A program made the position numbers and the translations under genes. Of a stretch of DNA of 64,000 nt, positions 47,062 through 56,463 are shown in pieces. The notes under the pieces were generated by a model. That model saw nothing but the letters and a program-made list of their open reading frames with translations, was not told where the DNA came from and ran no database searches. Each line of letters begins with the position of its first letter. The first letter of the stretch is position 1. Origin of the DNA: Paracoccaceae bacterium (GTDB lineage: Bacteria; Pseudomonadota; Alphaproteobacteria; Rhodobacterales; Rhodobacteraceae); assembly GCA_024742835.1 (NCBI GenBank), contig JANSXS010000006.1, positions 1 to 64,000 on the forward strand. Reading direction: 5' to 3'.

Positions 47062-48969
47062 CCTGGCCACACTACCGGAGGCGTCGCGCCGGGGCGGCGG
47101 CGGTGCCACCGACAGTGACAAGCCGTGGCACGTCTTGTCCCAGAAAAACGGCTTGGCGATCAATTCGTAAACCGCCTTGTAGGCGGCGATGGTCCCAAGC
47201 GGCCAGTAAAGCGGCATGGTCGCCACCCAGGGCAAAAGATGGCGGTGACCCCGGCCTGTCACGGCACTGGCATGGATTGTCAGGCTGATCGCCTCTACCG
47301 CCAGGAAAAGCGCCGTCGCCCCGACCAGCACGGGACGCGCGATCACCGGGTCAAGCGGATGCGGCAGCCCGAACAGCACCAGCCAGAACGACCACAACAG
47401 CGGTGCCAGCAAAACCTGGCTCAGTGCACTCAGAAAATGCGCCTGAAATCCCCAGAACCGCCAGGGGCCCAATTGCCGGTGCAGGACGCGCGGCGCGCGC
47501 ATATGCACCAGATAGGTCGTCATATACCCCTTGAGCCAGCGCGAGCGTTGCTTGACCCAGGCCCAGGGGCGGCAATTGGCCTCTTCATGGGTGGTCGTCG
47601 CGACCATGTCCGTCCTGTATCCGTGCCGCGCCAGACGAAAGCCCAGATCGGCATCCTCGGTCACGTTATGCGCGTCCCATCCGCCCAGTTCCTCCAGCAC
47701 GGCGCGCCGGAAATAAAGTGTGGTGCCCCCGAGCGGAATGGCCAGCCCCAACCGCGTCATGCCGGGCAGCATCATGCGGAACCATGCCGCGTATTCGATG
47801 GTGAAACACCGCGCCAGCCAGTTTTGCCGTGAATTGTAATAATCGAGCACGCCTTGCAGGCACACGACATCCGGTGGTGCCGCCTGAAAGGCGCGCGCCA
47901 CGCGCGTGATCTGGTCGGCCTCCGGCGCGTCCTCGGCATCGAAAATGCCCACGATCTCACCCTCGCAAAAATCCAGCGCGTAATTCATCGCACGCGGCTT
48001 GGTGCGGGGATGCCCATCCGGCACGACGACAGCGCGAATCCACGGCGGCAGGTCGATCTGTGCCAGCGTCTGCCGGGTCAGCGCGTCTTCCTCTTCCAGC
48101 ACCAGCACGACATCCAACAGGCATTTGGGATAGGTCAGTTGTGTCAGCCGGGCGATCAGCGCATGGGCAATTTCAGTTTCGCGAAACAGCGGGACCAGAA
48201 CCGACACGCGCGGCAGCGGTGGCTTCAGCCCCCTGCCGCCAGTGACCGGCGCCACAGGCCCGCGAACCATCCGCGCGACATAGGCCAGGCATTTCAAACC
48301 CGCCGACACGAACAATGTCAGCGCCGCCCACCCGATCAGACAAGCCAGAAAAACCAGCGGCCAAAGAAGCGCAAAGGCAGCCACCAGCGCCAGCCCGCCG
48401 CAGATCAGCAAAAGCCTGCGACGCGGATGATCCCCCCAGCCACGGCAACTTTCAATATCAGGGACGCGCGCTTGGGCGGCGGCCGTCAGAGGGTCGCGAT
48501 AAATCTCGGCCAGCCGGTCCAGCACCACGCCGCGATCGGCAACAAGCAAACGTGCCTGATCCAGCCCTGAAGGCAGATGCGCCCAAGCCGTGTCAAGCTC
48601 ATCGGGGGCCCCCGCAACAATGGCCAGCACACCGTCACGATCACGGACCGGCAGGATCAGATGTTTGATCAAAAGCTGTGGCGCGCAATCCAGCCTGACC
48701 GGGGAAAGCTGCGCCACCTGCACCCGCGACAAAAGGCGCGAGCGGTTCAGCCGCGCCTGCGCCGCCAGAACGGTGTCGCGGTCGAGCATGTTCTCGGCCA
48801 GCAGGATGCGATCCATCGGCGCCTTGCAATGCGCTTTCATGATGCCGGCATGGGCCGCGGCCTCGGCATCGAGCACCCCGCGCCGGATCAGGTCCAGTTC
48901 AAGCGCGCCGGCAGGCTCTGTCTTGGCGCGGCCCGGCGACCCGGCTAGGCGCAGTTCGGATATCCCCAT
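47035..48969 (-). CDS. Family 2 glycosyltransferase with N-terminal GspE-N-like domain
   Basis: A 644-residue membrane protein. Residues 20-160 resemble the GspE/MshE N-terminal module (LIRRGVLDAEAAAHAGIMKA, LARLNRSR-like repeats, DRGVVLDRLAEIY). Two membrane helices (about 188-230) precede a GT2 catalytic domain (VSVLVPLFRETEIAHALIAR, IFDAEDAPE as the DxD, VTEDADLGFRL, QRSRWLKGYM as QxxRW), and further helices follow. This is the cellulose-synthase-like layout of processive polysaccharide synthases. The product may be an exopolysaccharide; GspE-N modules in such proteins often bind c-di-GMP, which is untested here. Confidence 0.88.
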   Translation of the reverse strand: MGISELRLAGSPGRAKTEPAGALELDLIRRGVLDAEAAAHAGIMKAHCKAPMDRILLAENMLDRDTVLAAQARLNRSRLLSRVQVAQLSPVRLDCAPQLLIKHLILPVRDRDGVLAIVAGAPDELDTAWAHLPSGLDQARLLVADRGVVLDRLAEIYRDPLTAAAQARVPDIESCRGWGDHPRRRLLLICGGLALVAAFALLWPLVFLACLIGWAALTLFVSAGLKCLAYVARMVRGPVAPVTGGRGLKPPLPRVSVLVPLFRETEIAHALIARLTQLTYPKCLLDVVLVLEEEDALTRQTLAQIDLPPWIRAVVVPDGHPRTKPRAMNYALDFCEGEIVGIFDAEDAPEADQITRVARAFQAAPPDVVCLQGVLDYYNSRQNWLARCFTIEYAAWFRMMLPGMTRLGLAIPLGGTTLYFRRAVLEELGGWDAHNVTEDADLGFRLARHGYRTDMVATTTHEEANCRPWAWVKQRSRWLKGYMTTYLVHMRAPRVLHRQLGPWRFWGFQAHFLSALSQVLLAPLLWSFWLVLFGLPHPLDPVIARPVLVGATALFLAVEAISLTIHASAVTGRGHRHLLPWVATMPLYWPLGTIAAYKAVYELIAKPFFWDKTCHGLSLSVAPPPPRRDASGSVARSDNAAKLT

Positions 48970-49075
48970 TGTCCGCTCCTTCGTCCCTCTGACGAAAGAA
49001 TCTTGGAACCACAGAGTTAATAAGCGTTTAACAAGAGCTTAACAGATCGCGCGAAATGGACGAGGTTACCGTGTT

Positions 49076-50224
49076 TCAGCGATCCATTGACGCAGCAAAG
49101 CGTTCAAAAAGGTAAAAGCTGTCTTGCGGCCCCGGACTTGCCTCCGGGTGATGCTGGACCGAAAACACCGGCTTGTCCGCAATACGGATGCCGCAATTCG
49201 AGCCGTCAAACAAAGACACATGGGTCTGCACGACACCCTTGGGCAGAGTTTGACTATCCACCGCGAAACCGTGATTCATCGAGGTGATCTCGACCTTGCC
49301 GGTATCCAGATCCTTGACCGGATGGTTGGCCCCGTGATGCCCGTGATTCATCTTGATCGTCTTGCCGCCAAGCGCCAGCGCCAGCATCTGGTGCCCAAGG
49401 CAGATCCCGAAGACCGGCAGATCCCTTTCCAGCACGCCCCGGATCATCGGCACGGCATAAGCACCCGTCGCCGCCGGATCGCCCGGCCCGTTGGACAGGA
49501 ACACACCATCGGGGTTTTGCGCCAGCACATCCTCGGCGGTGGCGCTCGCGGGCATCACCGTCACCTCGCACCCGGCACTGGCAAGGCAGCGCAAGATGTT
49601 GCGCTTGGCACCGTAATCAATCGCCACGACCTTGTGCCGGGCCTCTGTCTGGCGGGCGTAGCCCTCGGGCCAGGCCCAACGCATCTCGTCCCAGCGGTAG
49701 GATTGCGCGCATGTCACCTTGCTGGCCAGATCCATGCCCTCCAGACCGGCGAAACCGCGCGCCGCCGCGACCAGCTTTTCAATGTCGAAATTGCCCTCGG
49801 GATCATGGCAGAGCGCCACATGGGGCGCGCCCTGCTGGCGGATCGCGCGGGTCAGGCGGCGGGTATCAACCCCGCCAATGGCCACGCGCCCGCGCCGCGC
49901 CAGCCACGCATCCAGCGTTTCCGCCGCGCGCCAGTTCGACGGCTCGGTCGGATCCCATTTGACGACCATACCTTCTGCCACCGGATCGGCGGTTTCGTCA
50001 TCCTCGGGATTGACGCCCACATTGCCGATATGCGGGAAGGTGAATGTCACCACCTGCCCCGCATAGCTGGGGTCTGTCATGATCTCCTGATATCCGGTCA
50101 TCGCGGTGTTGAAGCACAGCTCGGCAGACACGGTGCCAGCCGCGCCGAAGCCGCGCCCGTAAAAGACAGAGCCGTCGGCAAGAGCAAGACAGGCGGTCGG
50201 GCGGTTTGCGGAGGATAAGGACAT
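49076..50224 (-). CDS. carA: Carbamoyl-phosphate synthase small subunit
   Basis: A 382-residue CarA, which releases ammonia from glutamine for carbamoyl phosphate (arginine and pyrimidines). The N-terminal domain (FYGRGFGAAGTVSAELCFNT) is followed by the class I amidotransferase: GVFLSNGPGDP, nucleophile Cys in GICLGHQMLALALGG, and His-Glu in QHHPEASPGP. carB is not adjacent in the window. Overlapping inverted repeats lie about 80 bp upstream (50306-50331). Confidence 0.96.
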   Translation of the reverse strand: MSLSSANRPTACLALADGSVFYGRGFGAAGTVSAELCFNTAMTGYQEIMTDPSYAGQVVTFTFPHIGNVGVNPEDDETADPVAEGMVVKWDPTEPSNWRAAETLDAWLARRGRVAIGGVDTRRLTRAIRQQGAPHVALCHDPEGNFDIEKLVAAARGFAGLEGMDLASKVTCAQSYRWDEMRWAWPEGYARQTEARHKVVAIDYGAKRNILRCLASAGCEVTVMPASATAEDVLAQNPDGVFLSNGPGDPAATGAYAVPMIRGVLERDLPVFGICLGHQMLALALGGKTIKMNHGHHGANHPVKDLDTGKVEITSMNHGFAVDSQTLPKGVVQTHVSLFDGSNCGIRIADKPVFSVQHHPEASPGPQDSFYLFERFAASMDR

Positions 50225-50305
50225 CGCGGGATACTCCGGGATCAGGGGATGCGGCGGCTTTGGCGGTACCTATGCGCGCCCCGCTTTGGGGTCAAGACAT
50301 CGCAG

Positions 50306-50331
50306 GATCGCAGTGCGCGATCGAAGCACTG
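50306..50331. promoter_or_regulatory. Two overlapping inverted repeats between carA and yqeY
   Basis: GATCGC-N5-GCGATC (50306-50322) and CAGTGC-N9-GCACTG (50311-50331) share bases and cannot form hairpins at the same time. They lie in the carA leader and upstream of the YqeY gene. Confidence 0.3.
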
Positions 50332-50430
50332 TAAAACAAGGCAGGTGGCGAGGTGCAGCGCGGCATTGCGCCTTCAGGGCTCATGCGATACCTTGACCGA
50401 CTTGTGACATAGCATGGGGATGCACCACAT

Positions 50431-50898
50431 ATGGGATTGCGCGACCGCGTGAACAGCGCCTTGAAACAGGCCATGAAGGACAAGGATACAACTCGCCTTG
50501 GCACCTTGCGCCTTGTGAACGCCGCGATCAAGGATCAGGACATCGCCCGGCGCGGCGGTGACTCCGACACCGGCGTCGGCGACGAGGATATTCTTGCGAT
50601 TCTGGGCAAGATGACAAAGCAGCGACAGGAAAGCGCCCGCGCCTACGAAGAGGGTGGGCGTCTGGATCTGGCAGAACGGGAACGCGCCGAGATTTCGGTG
50701 ATCGAGGACTTCTTGCCCCGTCAGCTGAACGACAAGGAAATCGACAAGGCCATCGATTCGGCCATCGCCGAGACGGGCGCGTCGTCGATCCGCGATATGG
50801 GCAAGATCATGGGCAATCTGAAGTCGCGCTACACCGGGCAGATGGATTTCGGCGCTGTTGGTGCGCGTGTCAAGGATCGGCTTGGCGCGGCGGGCTGA
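50431..50898 (+). CDS. GatB/YqeY domain protein
   Basis: A 155-residue YqeY-like protein: KQAMKDKDTTRLGTLRLVNAAIKDQDI, VIEDFLPRQLNDKEI and the C-terminal GKIMGNLKSRYTGQMDFGAV correspond to the GatB tail-domain fold. A role in tRNA-dependent amidation is assumed for the family but not shown. It is divergent from carA and convergent with the DUF2244 gene. Confidence 0.92.
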   Translation: MGLRDRVNSALKQAMKDKDTTRLGTLRLVNAAIKDQDIARRGGDSDTGVGDEDILAILGKMTKQRQESARAYEEGGRLDLAERERAEISVIEDFLPRQLNDKEIDKAIDSAIAETGASSIRDMGKIMGNLKSRYTGQMDFGAVGARVKDRLGAAG

Positions 50899-50926
50899 TC
50901 ACCGGACCCCAAGATCCGGCGCAGGC

Positions 50927-51457
50927 TTAATGCGGTGCGGGCGGCTGATCCGCAACGGGGGCGGCCGCAGTCTTTAGCGCGTCGGCAATCTCACCATACA
51001 AGGCCTTGCGTTCATCCTCTGACAGGAACGCGCCGATCTCGACCTCGCGACCATGACCGCGCAACGTAACGTAATGCGGCACCGGGCCGCCAGTCGGATG
51101 CATATGCACCTGCGCCCAATAGGATTGGCAATCCCATTCCTGTTCACCCCGCCCGCGCGGATTGACCCGGCGCAGATGAACCTGTTCGGAATCTATCGTC
51201 AGTTCCTCACCCATTGCCGCATCCGAATAGGACTTCTCCAGCGCGAACCAGACACCCCCGACGGCAAGCATCAGGAACGGCAAAAGCCCCCAAAGCGTCA
51301 CAGTGCCCAACAAAGGATATAGCGGAAGGGTCAGCATCGCGCAGGTGATGAGGATGAACATGGCAAAACCGCGCCTTGGCAAAGACCTGTGCGGCCAGAG
51401 CCTGAGATGGCGGGTTGCACCAGCGGGATCAGAAGAGGCGTTCCATTCATACGGCAT
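50927..51457 (-). CDS. DUF2244 membrane protein
   Basis: A 176-residue protein with two membrane helices (about residues 32-52 and 56-75) and a C-terminal soluble domain (VHLRRVNPRGRGEQEWDCQS, VTLRGHGREVEIGAFLSEDE) typical of DUF2244, an integral membrane family common in alphaproteobacteria and often near cytochrome oxidase genes. Function is unknown. Confidence 0.88.
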   Translation of the reverse strand: MPYEWNASSDPAGATRHLRLWPHRSLPRRGFAMFILITCAMLTLPLYPLLGTVTLWGLLPFLMLAVGGVWFALEKSYSDAAMGEELTIDSEQVHLRRVNPRGRGEQEWDCQSYWAQVHMHPTGGPVPHYVTLRGHGREVEIGAFLSEDERKALYGEIADALKTAAAPVADQPPAPH

Positions 51458-51613
51458 GTGCGCAAGTTAACGCGTAATTCCGCAAGGAAAAGAGCGGCAA
51501 TCCGCGCAGGCGCAAAAAATCCACAACACGGAGCATCGCGGCGAACCTGACAGCGCCCCGCGCCACACAATCGGATGGTTCCGGTTTTTCGCGGAACGCA
51601 TTAGACAGACGGC

Positions 51614-52618
51614 ATGGACACCCGAGCCTTCATCCCGCGTGGCGCCGCCAGCCTGAGCGTGGCCTATGATGGCCCGCCGCGCGATTATCATTTCCTGCTG
51701 CTGCCCCGGCTGACGCTTTTGGCGTTCACCTCGGCGCTGGAACCATTGCGCGTGGCCAATCAAGTGTCTGGCAAGGCGCTTTACCGTTGGTTCGTCATGA
51801 CGGACGACGGCTTGCCCGTGCAATGTTCCTGCGGTGTGACCATCACGCCCGACACGCCGATGGCGGATTTGCAACCGGGTGCGCAGGCGTTTGTCTGTGC
51901 CGGGGTCTCGCCGGGGGAAACCACGCATCCGCGCGTCCTGAACTGGATCGGACGGCAGCGCGCCCACGGGGTGCGTATCGGCGGGATCTGCACCGGGGCC
52001 TTCGCGCTGGCGCGGGCGGGGCTTCTGGGGGAGCGCCGGTTCACCCTGCACTGGGAAAATCAGCCCGCCTTTCGCGAACTCTTTCCCGACATGGAACCGA
52101 CGGGTCAGTTATATGAAAAGGACGACGGGCTTTACACCTGTGGGGGCGGATCCGCCGCAACGGACATGATGCTTGACGTGATCGAACAGGATCACGGCAC
52201 GGCGCTGGCGCTGATCGTGTCGGACATGTGCCTGCACCGCCGCGCGGGCGTGGACAACATGGCCCAGCGCCCGGTCTATGCCGCCGCTCTTGGCTCGCAT
52301 AATCCCGGACTGATCGCGGCGACCGAGATCATGAGCCGACATATCGAGGATCCACTGGCGATTTCCACCATCGCCGGGGCGGTCGGCCTGTCGCGCCGCC
52401 AGCTTGAACGGCATTTCCAGCGCTACCTGTCGATGACGCCGGCGCAATATTATCTGGATCTGCGGCTGGGGCGCGCCCATGCCCTGCTGGCCGATACCGC
52501 GCTGTCGGTTGCAGAGATCGCCGCCGCGACGGGCTTTGCCTCGGCCTCGCAACTGTCAGGGCATTTTCGCAAGCGTCACGGGGCGTCGCCCTCTGCCTAT
52601 CGGCGCAAACGGCTTTAA
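51614..52618 (+). CDS. GlxA-family transcriptional regulator (DJ-1/PfpI plus AraC HTH)
   Basis: A 334-residue two-domain regulator. Residues 20-200 form a class I amidotransferase-like (DJ-1/PfpI) sensor with GICTGAFALARAGLL at the usual nucleophile elbow (Cys present). Residues 230-330 are an AraC HTH (IAGAVGLSRRQLERHFQRYL, IAAATGFASASQLSGHFRKR). Such proteins control catabolism of quaternary amines or amino acids; the effector is not predictable here. The end overlaps the pseudouridine synthase gene by 4 bp, convergent. Confidence 0.92.
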   Translation: MDTRAFIPRGAASLSVAYDGPPRDYHFLLLPRLTLLAFTSALEPLRVANQVSGKALYRWFVMTDDGLPVQCSCGVTITPDTPMADLQPGAQAFVCAGVSPGETTHPRVLNWIGRQRAHGVRIGGICTGAFALARAGLLGERRFTLHWENQPAFRELFPDMEPTGQLYEKDDGLYTCGGGSAATDMMLDVIEQDHGTALALIVSDMCLHRRAGVDNMAQRPVYAAALGSHNPGLIAATEIMSRHIEDPLAISTIAGAVGLSRRQLERHFQRYLSMTPAQYYLDLRLGRAHALLADTALSVAEIAAATGFASASQLSGHFRKRHGASPSAYRRKRL

Positions 52619-53457
52619 CCGTCGCGGCGGCGGCGTTTGACCTTTGGCGGACCGGACTTGCCGGGTTTTGCCAGCGCCTTTTGCGCCTCGTTGCCCGGCG
52701 TGTCGGCCAGCCCCAACTGATCGCGCAACACGCGGGGGCGAATCTCTTCGACCTCGCCGCGCTTGAGCTGGCCCAGCTGGAATGGCCCGTAAGACACCCG
52801 GATCAACCGGTTGACGGAAAGGCCCACCGCCTCCATCGCGCGGCGGATCTCGCGGTTCTTGCCCTCGCGGATCGCGATCGTGACCCAGGCGTTCGCCCCC
52901 TGTTGACGGTCCAGCGCGACCTGCATGGGCTGAAAGCGTTCGCCATCCAGATCAAGCCCCTTGCGCAGCGGCTCGAACGTGGCGTCTTGGGGGCGGCCAT
53001 TGACTCGCACCCGGTACTTGCGCACCCAGCCCGTCTCGGGCAGTTCCAGCTTGCGCTTGACGCCGCCATCATTGGTCAAAAGCAACAGACCCTCGGAATT
53101 CAGGTCAAGCCGCCCCACGCTCATCACACGCGGCAGATCCTCTGGCAGCTCGTCAAAAATCGTGGTGCGGCCTTGCTCGTCTTTGGTGGTGGTCACAAGG
53201 CCGGTGGGCTTGTGATACAGCCAAAGGCGCGGCGGCTCGGGCGCGCCAAGCAGGCGGCCATCCACCTCGACCCGGTCCTTGTCGGTGACGTTGAGCGCCG
53301 CGCGGTCGATACGCTGGCCGTTTACCTTGACACGACCGGCGGTGATCAGCCGCTCTGCCTCTCGGCGGCTGGCAATCCCGGCGCGGGCGATGACCTTGGC
53401 GATGCGGTCGCCTTGCGGCGTGTCCTGAGACGAGTCCTTTTTCATAACCCGCGCCAT
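52615..53457 (-). CDS. RluB-type rRNA pseudouridine synthase
   Basis: A 280-residue RsuA/RluB-family enzyme. An N-terminal S4 RNA-binding domain (IAKVIARAGIASRREAERLI) is followed by the catalytic domain with Asp in MSVGRLDLNSEGLLLLTND. IREGKNREIRRAMEAVGLSV is the conserved C-terminal block and a basic tail follows. The target is probably 23S rRNA. ATG at 53457 is used; ATG at 53445 is a possible alternative. Confidence 0.92.
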   Translation of the reverse strand: MARVMKKDSSQDTPQGDRIAKVIARAGIASRREAERLITAGRVKVNGQRIDRAALNVTDKDRVEVDGRLLGAPEPPRLWLYHKPTGLVTTTKDEQGRTTIFDELPEDLPRVMSVGRLDLNSEGLLLLTNDGGVKRKLELPETGWVRKYRVRVNGRPQDATFEPLRKGLDLDGERFQPMQVALDRQQGANAWVTIAIREGKNREIRRAMEAVGLSVNRLIRVSYGPFQLGQLKRGEVEEIRPRVLRDQLGLADTPGNEAQKALAKPGKSGPPKVKRRRRDG

Positions 53458-53507
53458 AGCCCATCCCCGGTCCTTGCGAAAGCGCGCATTGCAGGGCACG
53501 TAGGGGC

Positions 53508-53957
53508 ATGACGTTCAAAAGCCATATGGATCTTGCCCTGCACGAGGCGCGCGCGGCAGCGGCGCGCGGCGAGGTGCCGGTCGGTGCGGTGATGGCCGAT
53601 GCATCCGGCCAGGTGGTGGCGCAGGCGGGCAACCGTACCCGTGAGCTGAACGACCCCACCGCCCACGCCGAAATACTGGTGATCCGCGCCGCCTGCGAAG
53701 CCGCGCAAAGCGACCGTTTGCCGGGCTACAGCCTGACCGTGACGCTGGAGCCCTGCGCGATGTGCGCCGCTGCCATCTCGGCGGCGCGGGTCGCGCGGCT
53801 TTACTACGGCGCGGCGGATCGGAAATCGGGCGGCGTGGCGCATGGGGCGCGGGTGTTCGTGCATCCGCAATGCCATCACACGCCCGACATCTATGACGGG
53901 ATCGCCGCGCCAGAGGCCGAGGCGCTGCTCAAGAGCTTTTTCGCCAACCGCAGGTAG
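53508..53957 (+). CDS. tadA: tRNA-specific adenosine deaminase
   Basis: A 149-residue zinc deaminase that makes inosine at tRNA wobble position 34. The HAE motif (DPTAHAEILVI) and PCAMC (LEPCAMCAAAIS) supply the catalytic Glu and zinc ligands. It lies divergent from the RluB-type gene and 5 bp before the ceramidase-like gene, so it shares a transcript with it. Confidence 0.95.
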   Translation: MTFKSHMDLALHEARAAAARGEVPVGAVMADASGQVVAQAGNRTRELNDPTAHAEILVIRAACEAAQSDRLPGYSLTVTLEPCAMCAAAISAARVARLYYGAADRKSGGVAHGARVFVHPQCHHTPDIYDGIAAPEAEALLKSFFANRR

Positions 53958-53962
53958 ACTGC

Positions 53963-54625
53963 ATGGACTGGACAGCCCCCGTCGACGCCTATTGCGAACG
54001 TCTTGGCCCCGGACTTTGGGCCGAGCCGGTCAATGCGGCGACGAATCTCGCCTTTCTGATCGCGGCGCTTGTCATGGCGTGGCGGTTACGGGGCGCGGAT
54101 TTGCCTGTCGCGACCGCGCTGACAGGTCTTCTGGCGCTCATCGGCATCGGCAGCGGGCTTTTCCACACACTCGCGCAGCCTTGGGCGGGGCTGGCGGATG
54201 TGCTGCCCATCGCCGCCTTCGCGCTTTTGTATACCCATGCGGCCAGCCGCGCCTTTCTTGGGCTGTCGCCACTTGTCTCGGGGCTGATCACCGCCGCTGT
54301 CATCCCCGGCGCGGCGCTGACCGCCAGCCTTGCCGCGCCACTGCCCGTTTTTGGCACCTCCGGCCCCTACCTGGTCCTGCCGGTCCTGATCGCCGCTTAC
54401 GCGGTGCTGCTGCGCCGTAGCGCACCGCGCACCGCCCGCAACCTTGGCCTTGGCACGGGGCTATTGATCCTGTCGCTCACCTTTCGCGGGCTTGATGCGC
54501 CGCTTTGCGATCAGTTCGCCATCGGCACCCATTTCCTGTGGCACCTGCTCAACGCCGCGATGCTGGGCTGGATGATCGAAACCTACCGCCGCCACATGCT
54601 TGCGCCCCTTCCCCCGCAGCGCTAA
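53963..54625 (+). CDS. Ceramidase-like integral membrane hydrolase (CREST family)
   Basis: A 220-residue protein with seven predicted membrane helices. It begins WTAPVDAYCERLGPGLWAEPVNAATN, and the family metal/catalytic residues appear in GIGSGLFHTLAQP (Ser and His), ADVLPI (Asp) and GTHFLWHLLNA (two His). Alkaline-ceramidase/YpdC-like proteins cleave amide or lipid bonds with zinc. The bacterial substrate is uncertain, since sphingolipids may be absent; ornithine or other amino lipids are possible. Confidence 0.85.
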   Translation: MDWTAPVDAYCERLGPGLWAEPVNAATNLAFLIAALVMAWRLRGADLPVATALTGLLALIGIGSGLFHTLAQPWAGLADVLPIAAFALLYTHAASRAFLGLSPLVSGLITAAVIPGAALTASLAAPLPVFGTSGPYLVLPVLIAAYAVLLRRSAPRTARNLGLGTGLLILSLTFRGLDAPLCDQFAIGTHFLWHLLNAAMLGWMIETYRRHMLAPLPPQR

Positions 54626-54655
54626 ACGAGGCCCAAGAGAGCAGGAGATGCCCCC

Positions 54656-54943
54656 ATGTCGATTGACATCGAAACCGCCGCCAAGGTGGCCAAGCTTGCC
54701 CGGATCCGCGTCGAGGCGGACGAGCTTCCGGCGCTGGCGCAGGAATTCAACACCATCCTTGGCTTTATCGCACAGCTGTCCGAGGTAGATGTGGACGGGG
54801 TAGAGCCGATGACATCCGTGACGCCCATGCGCCTTGCCCGGCGCGAGGACGTGGTGACCGATGGCGACCAGCAGGGCAAGATCCTGTCGAACGCGCCAGA
54901 TGCCCGCGAAGGGTTCTTTGCCGTGCCGAAGGTGGTGGAATAA
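54656..54943 (+). CDS. gatC: Asp/Glu-tRNA(Asn/Gln) amidotransferase subunit C
   Basis: A 95-residue Gat[43 protein letters not shown] and [19 protein letters not shown] are the family pattern. It stabilises GatA-GatB. Its stop overlaps the gatA start (TAATG). Confidence 0.95.
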   Translation: MSIDIETAAKVAKLARIRVEADELPALAQEFNTILGFIAQLSEVDVDGVEPMTSVTPMRLARREDVVTDGDQQGKILSNAPDAREGFFAVPKVVE

Positions 54944-56427
54944 TGACCGATCTCAACACGCTGACAATCGCCCGCGCCCGTGACGCGCTGCGCAAGGGCG
55001 AAACGACCGCGACCGACCTGACCAAAGCCTGTCTGACCGCCGTTGAAGGCGCGGGTGCGCTTGGGGCTTTCGTGCATCACACCCCCGATCTGGCCCTTGA
55101 ACAGGCCAAGTCCGCCGATGCGCGCCTGCAAGCGGGCGACGCGCCGGATCTGTGCGGTGTGCCGCTGGGTATCAAGGATCTGTTCTGCACCAAGGGCGTG
55201 GCAAGCCAGGCCGCTTCGGCCATCCTCAACGGCTTCAAGCCGGAATACGAATCCACCGTTACGCAGAATCTCTTTGATGCGGGCGCGATCATGCTGGGCA
55301 AGCTCAACATGGACGAATTCGCCATGGGCTCCAGCAACGAGACCTCGACCTATGGCAATGCGGTGAACCCGTGGCGGCGCGGCGATGACGCGACCGCCCT
55401 CACCCCCGGTGGCTCCTCCGGTGGCTCTGCCGCGGCGGTGGCGGCGGATCTTTGTCTTGCCGCAACCGGCACCGATACAGGCGGCTCCATCCGGCAACCG
55501 GCAGCCTTTACCGGGATAACCGGCATCAAGCCGACCTATGGGCGCTGCTCACGCTGGGGCATCGTGGCGTTTGCCTCCTCGCTCGATCAGGCCGGGCCGA
55601 TGACCAAGGACGTGCGCGACGCCGCCATCATGCTGCGCGCCATGTGCAGCCACGATCCCAAGGACAGCACCAGTGCGGACATCCCCGTGCCGGATTTCGA
55701 GGCGATGCTGACCGGCGACATCAAGGGGAAGGTCATCGGCATCCCGCGCGAATACCGCATGGACGGCATGCCCGCCGAGATCGAAAAGCTGTGGGCCGAC
55801 GGGACCGACATGCTCAAGGCGGCGGGTGCCGAAATCCGCGACATTTCCTTGCCACACACGAAATACGCGCTGCCCGCCTATTACGTCATCGCGCCTGCCG
55901 AGGCATCGTCCAACCTCGCGCGCTATGACGGTGTGCGCTATGGCCACCGTGCGAAGCTGGCGCAGGGCGACGGCATCACCGAGATGTACGAGAAAACCCG
56001 CGCCGAAGGCTTTGGCGACGAGGTCAAGCGCCGCGTGATGGTCGGCACCTATGTGCTGTCCGCCGGCTTCTACGACGCCTATTACAACCGCGCCCGCAAG
56101 GTGCGCGCGCTCATCAAGCGCGATTTCGACGAGGTTTTCGAGGCTGGCGTAGATGCGATCCTGACTCCCGCCACGCCCTCGGCCGCGTTCGAGCTGGGGC
56201 GCAAATCCGACGACCCGGTGGAAATGTATCTCAACGATGTGTTCACCGTCACCGTGAACCTTGCCGGGCTGCCGGGCATTTCCGTGCCCGCCGGGCTGGA
56301 TGCAAACGGCCTGCCGCTTGGGTTGCAACTTATCGGGCGGCCTTGGGAAGAGGGCGATCTGCTCAATACCGCCTATGCGCTTGAACAAGCGGCCGGTTTT
56401 GTGGCGAAGCCCACCAAATGGTGGTAG
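54943..56427 (+). CDS. gatA: Asp/Glu-tRNA(Asn/Gln) amidotransferase subunit A
   Basis: A 494-residue amidase-signature enzyme that supplies ammonia for transamidation of mischarged Glu-tRNA(Gln). The Ser-cisSer-Lys triad is visible: Lys in [11 protein letters not shown], the Gly/Ser-rich [16 protein letters not shown], and [16 protein letters not shown]. gatB is not next to it in this window; an excalibur lipoprotein gene follows after 36 bp. Confidence 0.96.
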   Translation: MTDLNTLTIARARDALRKGETTATDLTKACLTAVEGAGALGAFVHHTPDLALEQAKSADARLQAGDAPDLCGVPLGIKDLFCTKGVASQAASAILNGFKPEYESTVTQNLFDAGAIMLGKLNMDEFAMGSSNETSTYGNAVNPWRRGDDATALTPGGSSGGSAAAVAADLCLAATGTDTGGSIRQPAAFTGITGIKPTYGRCSRWGIVAFASSLDQAGPMTKDVRDAAIMLRAMCSHDPKDSTSADIPVPDFEAMLTGDIKGKVIGIPREYRMDGMPAEIEKLWADGTDMLKAAGAEIRDISLPHTKYALPAYYVIAPAEASSNLARYDGVRYGHRAKLAQGDGITEMYEKTRAEGFGDEVKRRVMVGTYVLSAGFYDAYYNRARKVRALIKRDFDEVFEAGVDAILTPATPSAAFELGRKSDDPVEMYLNDVFTVTVNLAGLPGISVPAGLDANGLPLGLQLIGRPWEEGDLLNTAYALEQAAGFVAKPTKWW

Positions 56428-56463
56428 ACCGCCGATAACCCAAGCAAGAGGCCCCTGACGCCG

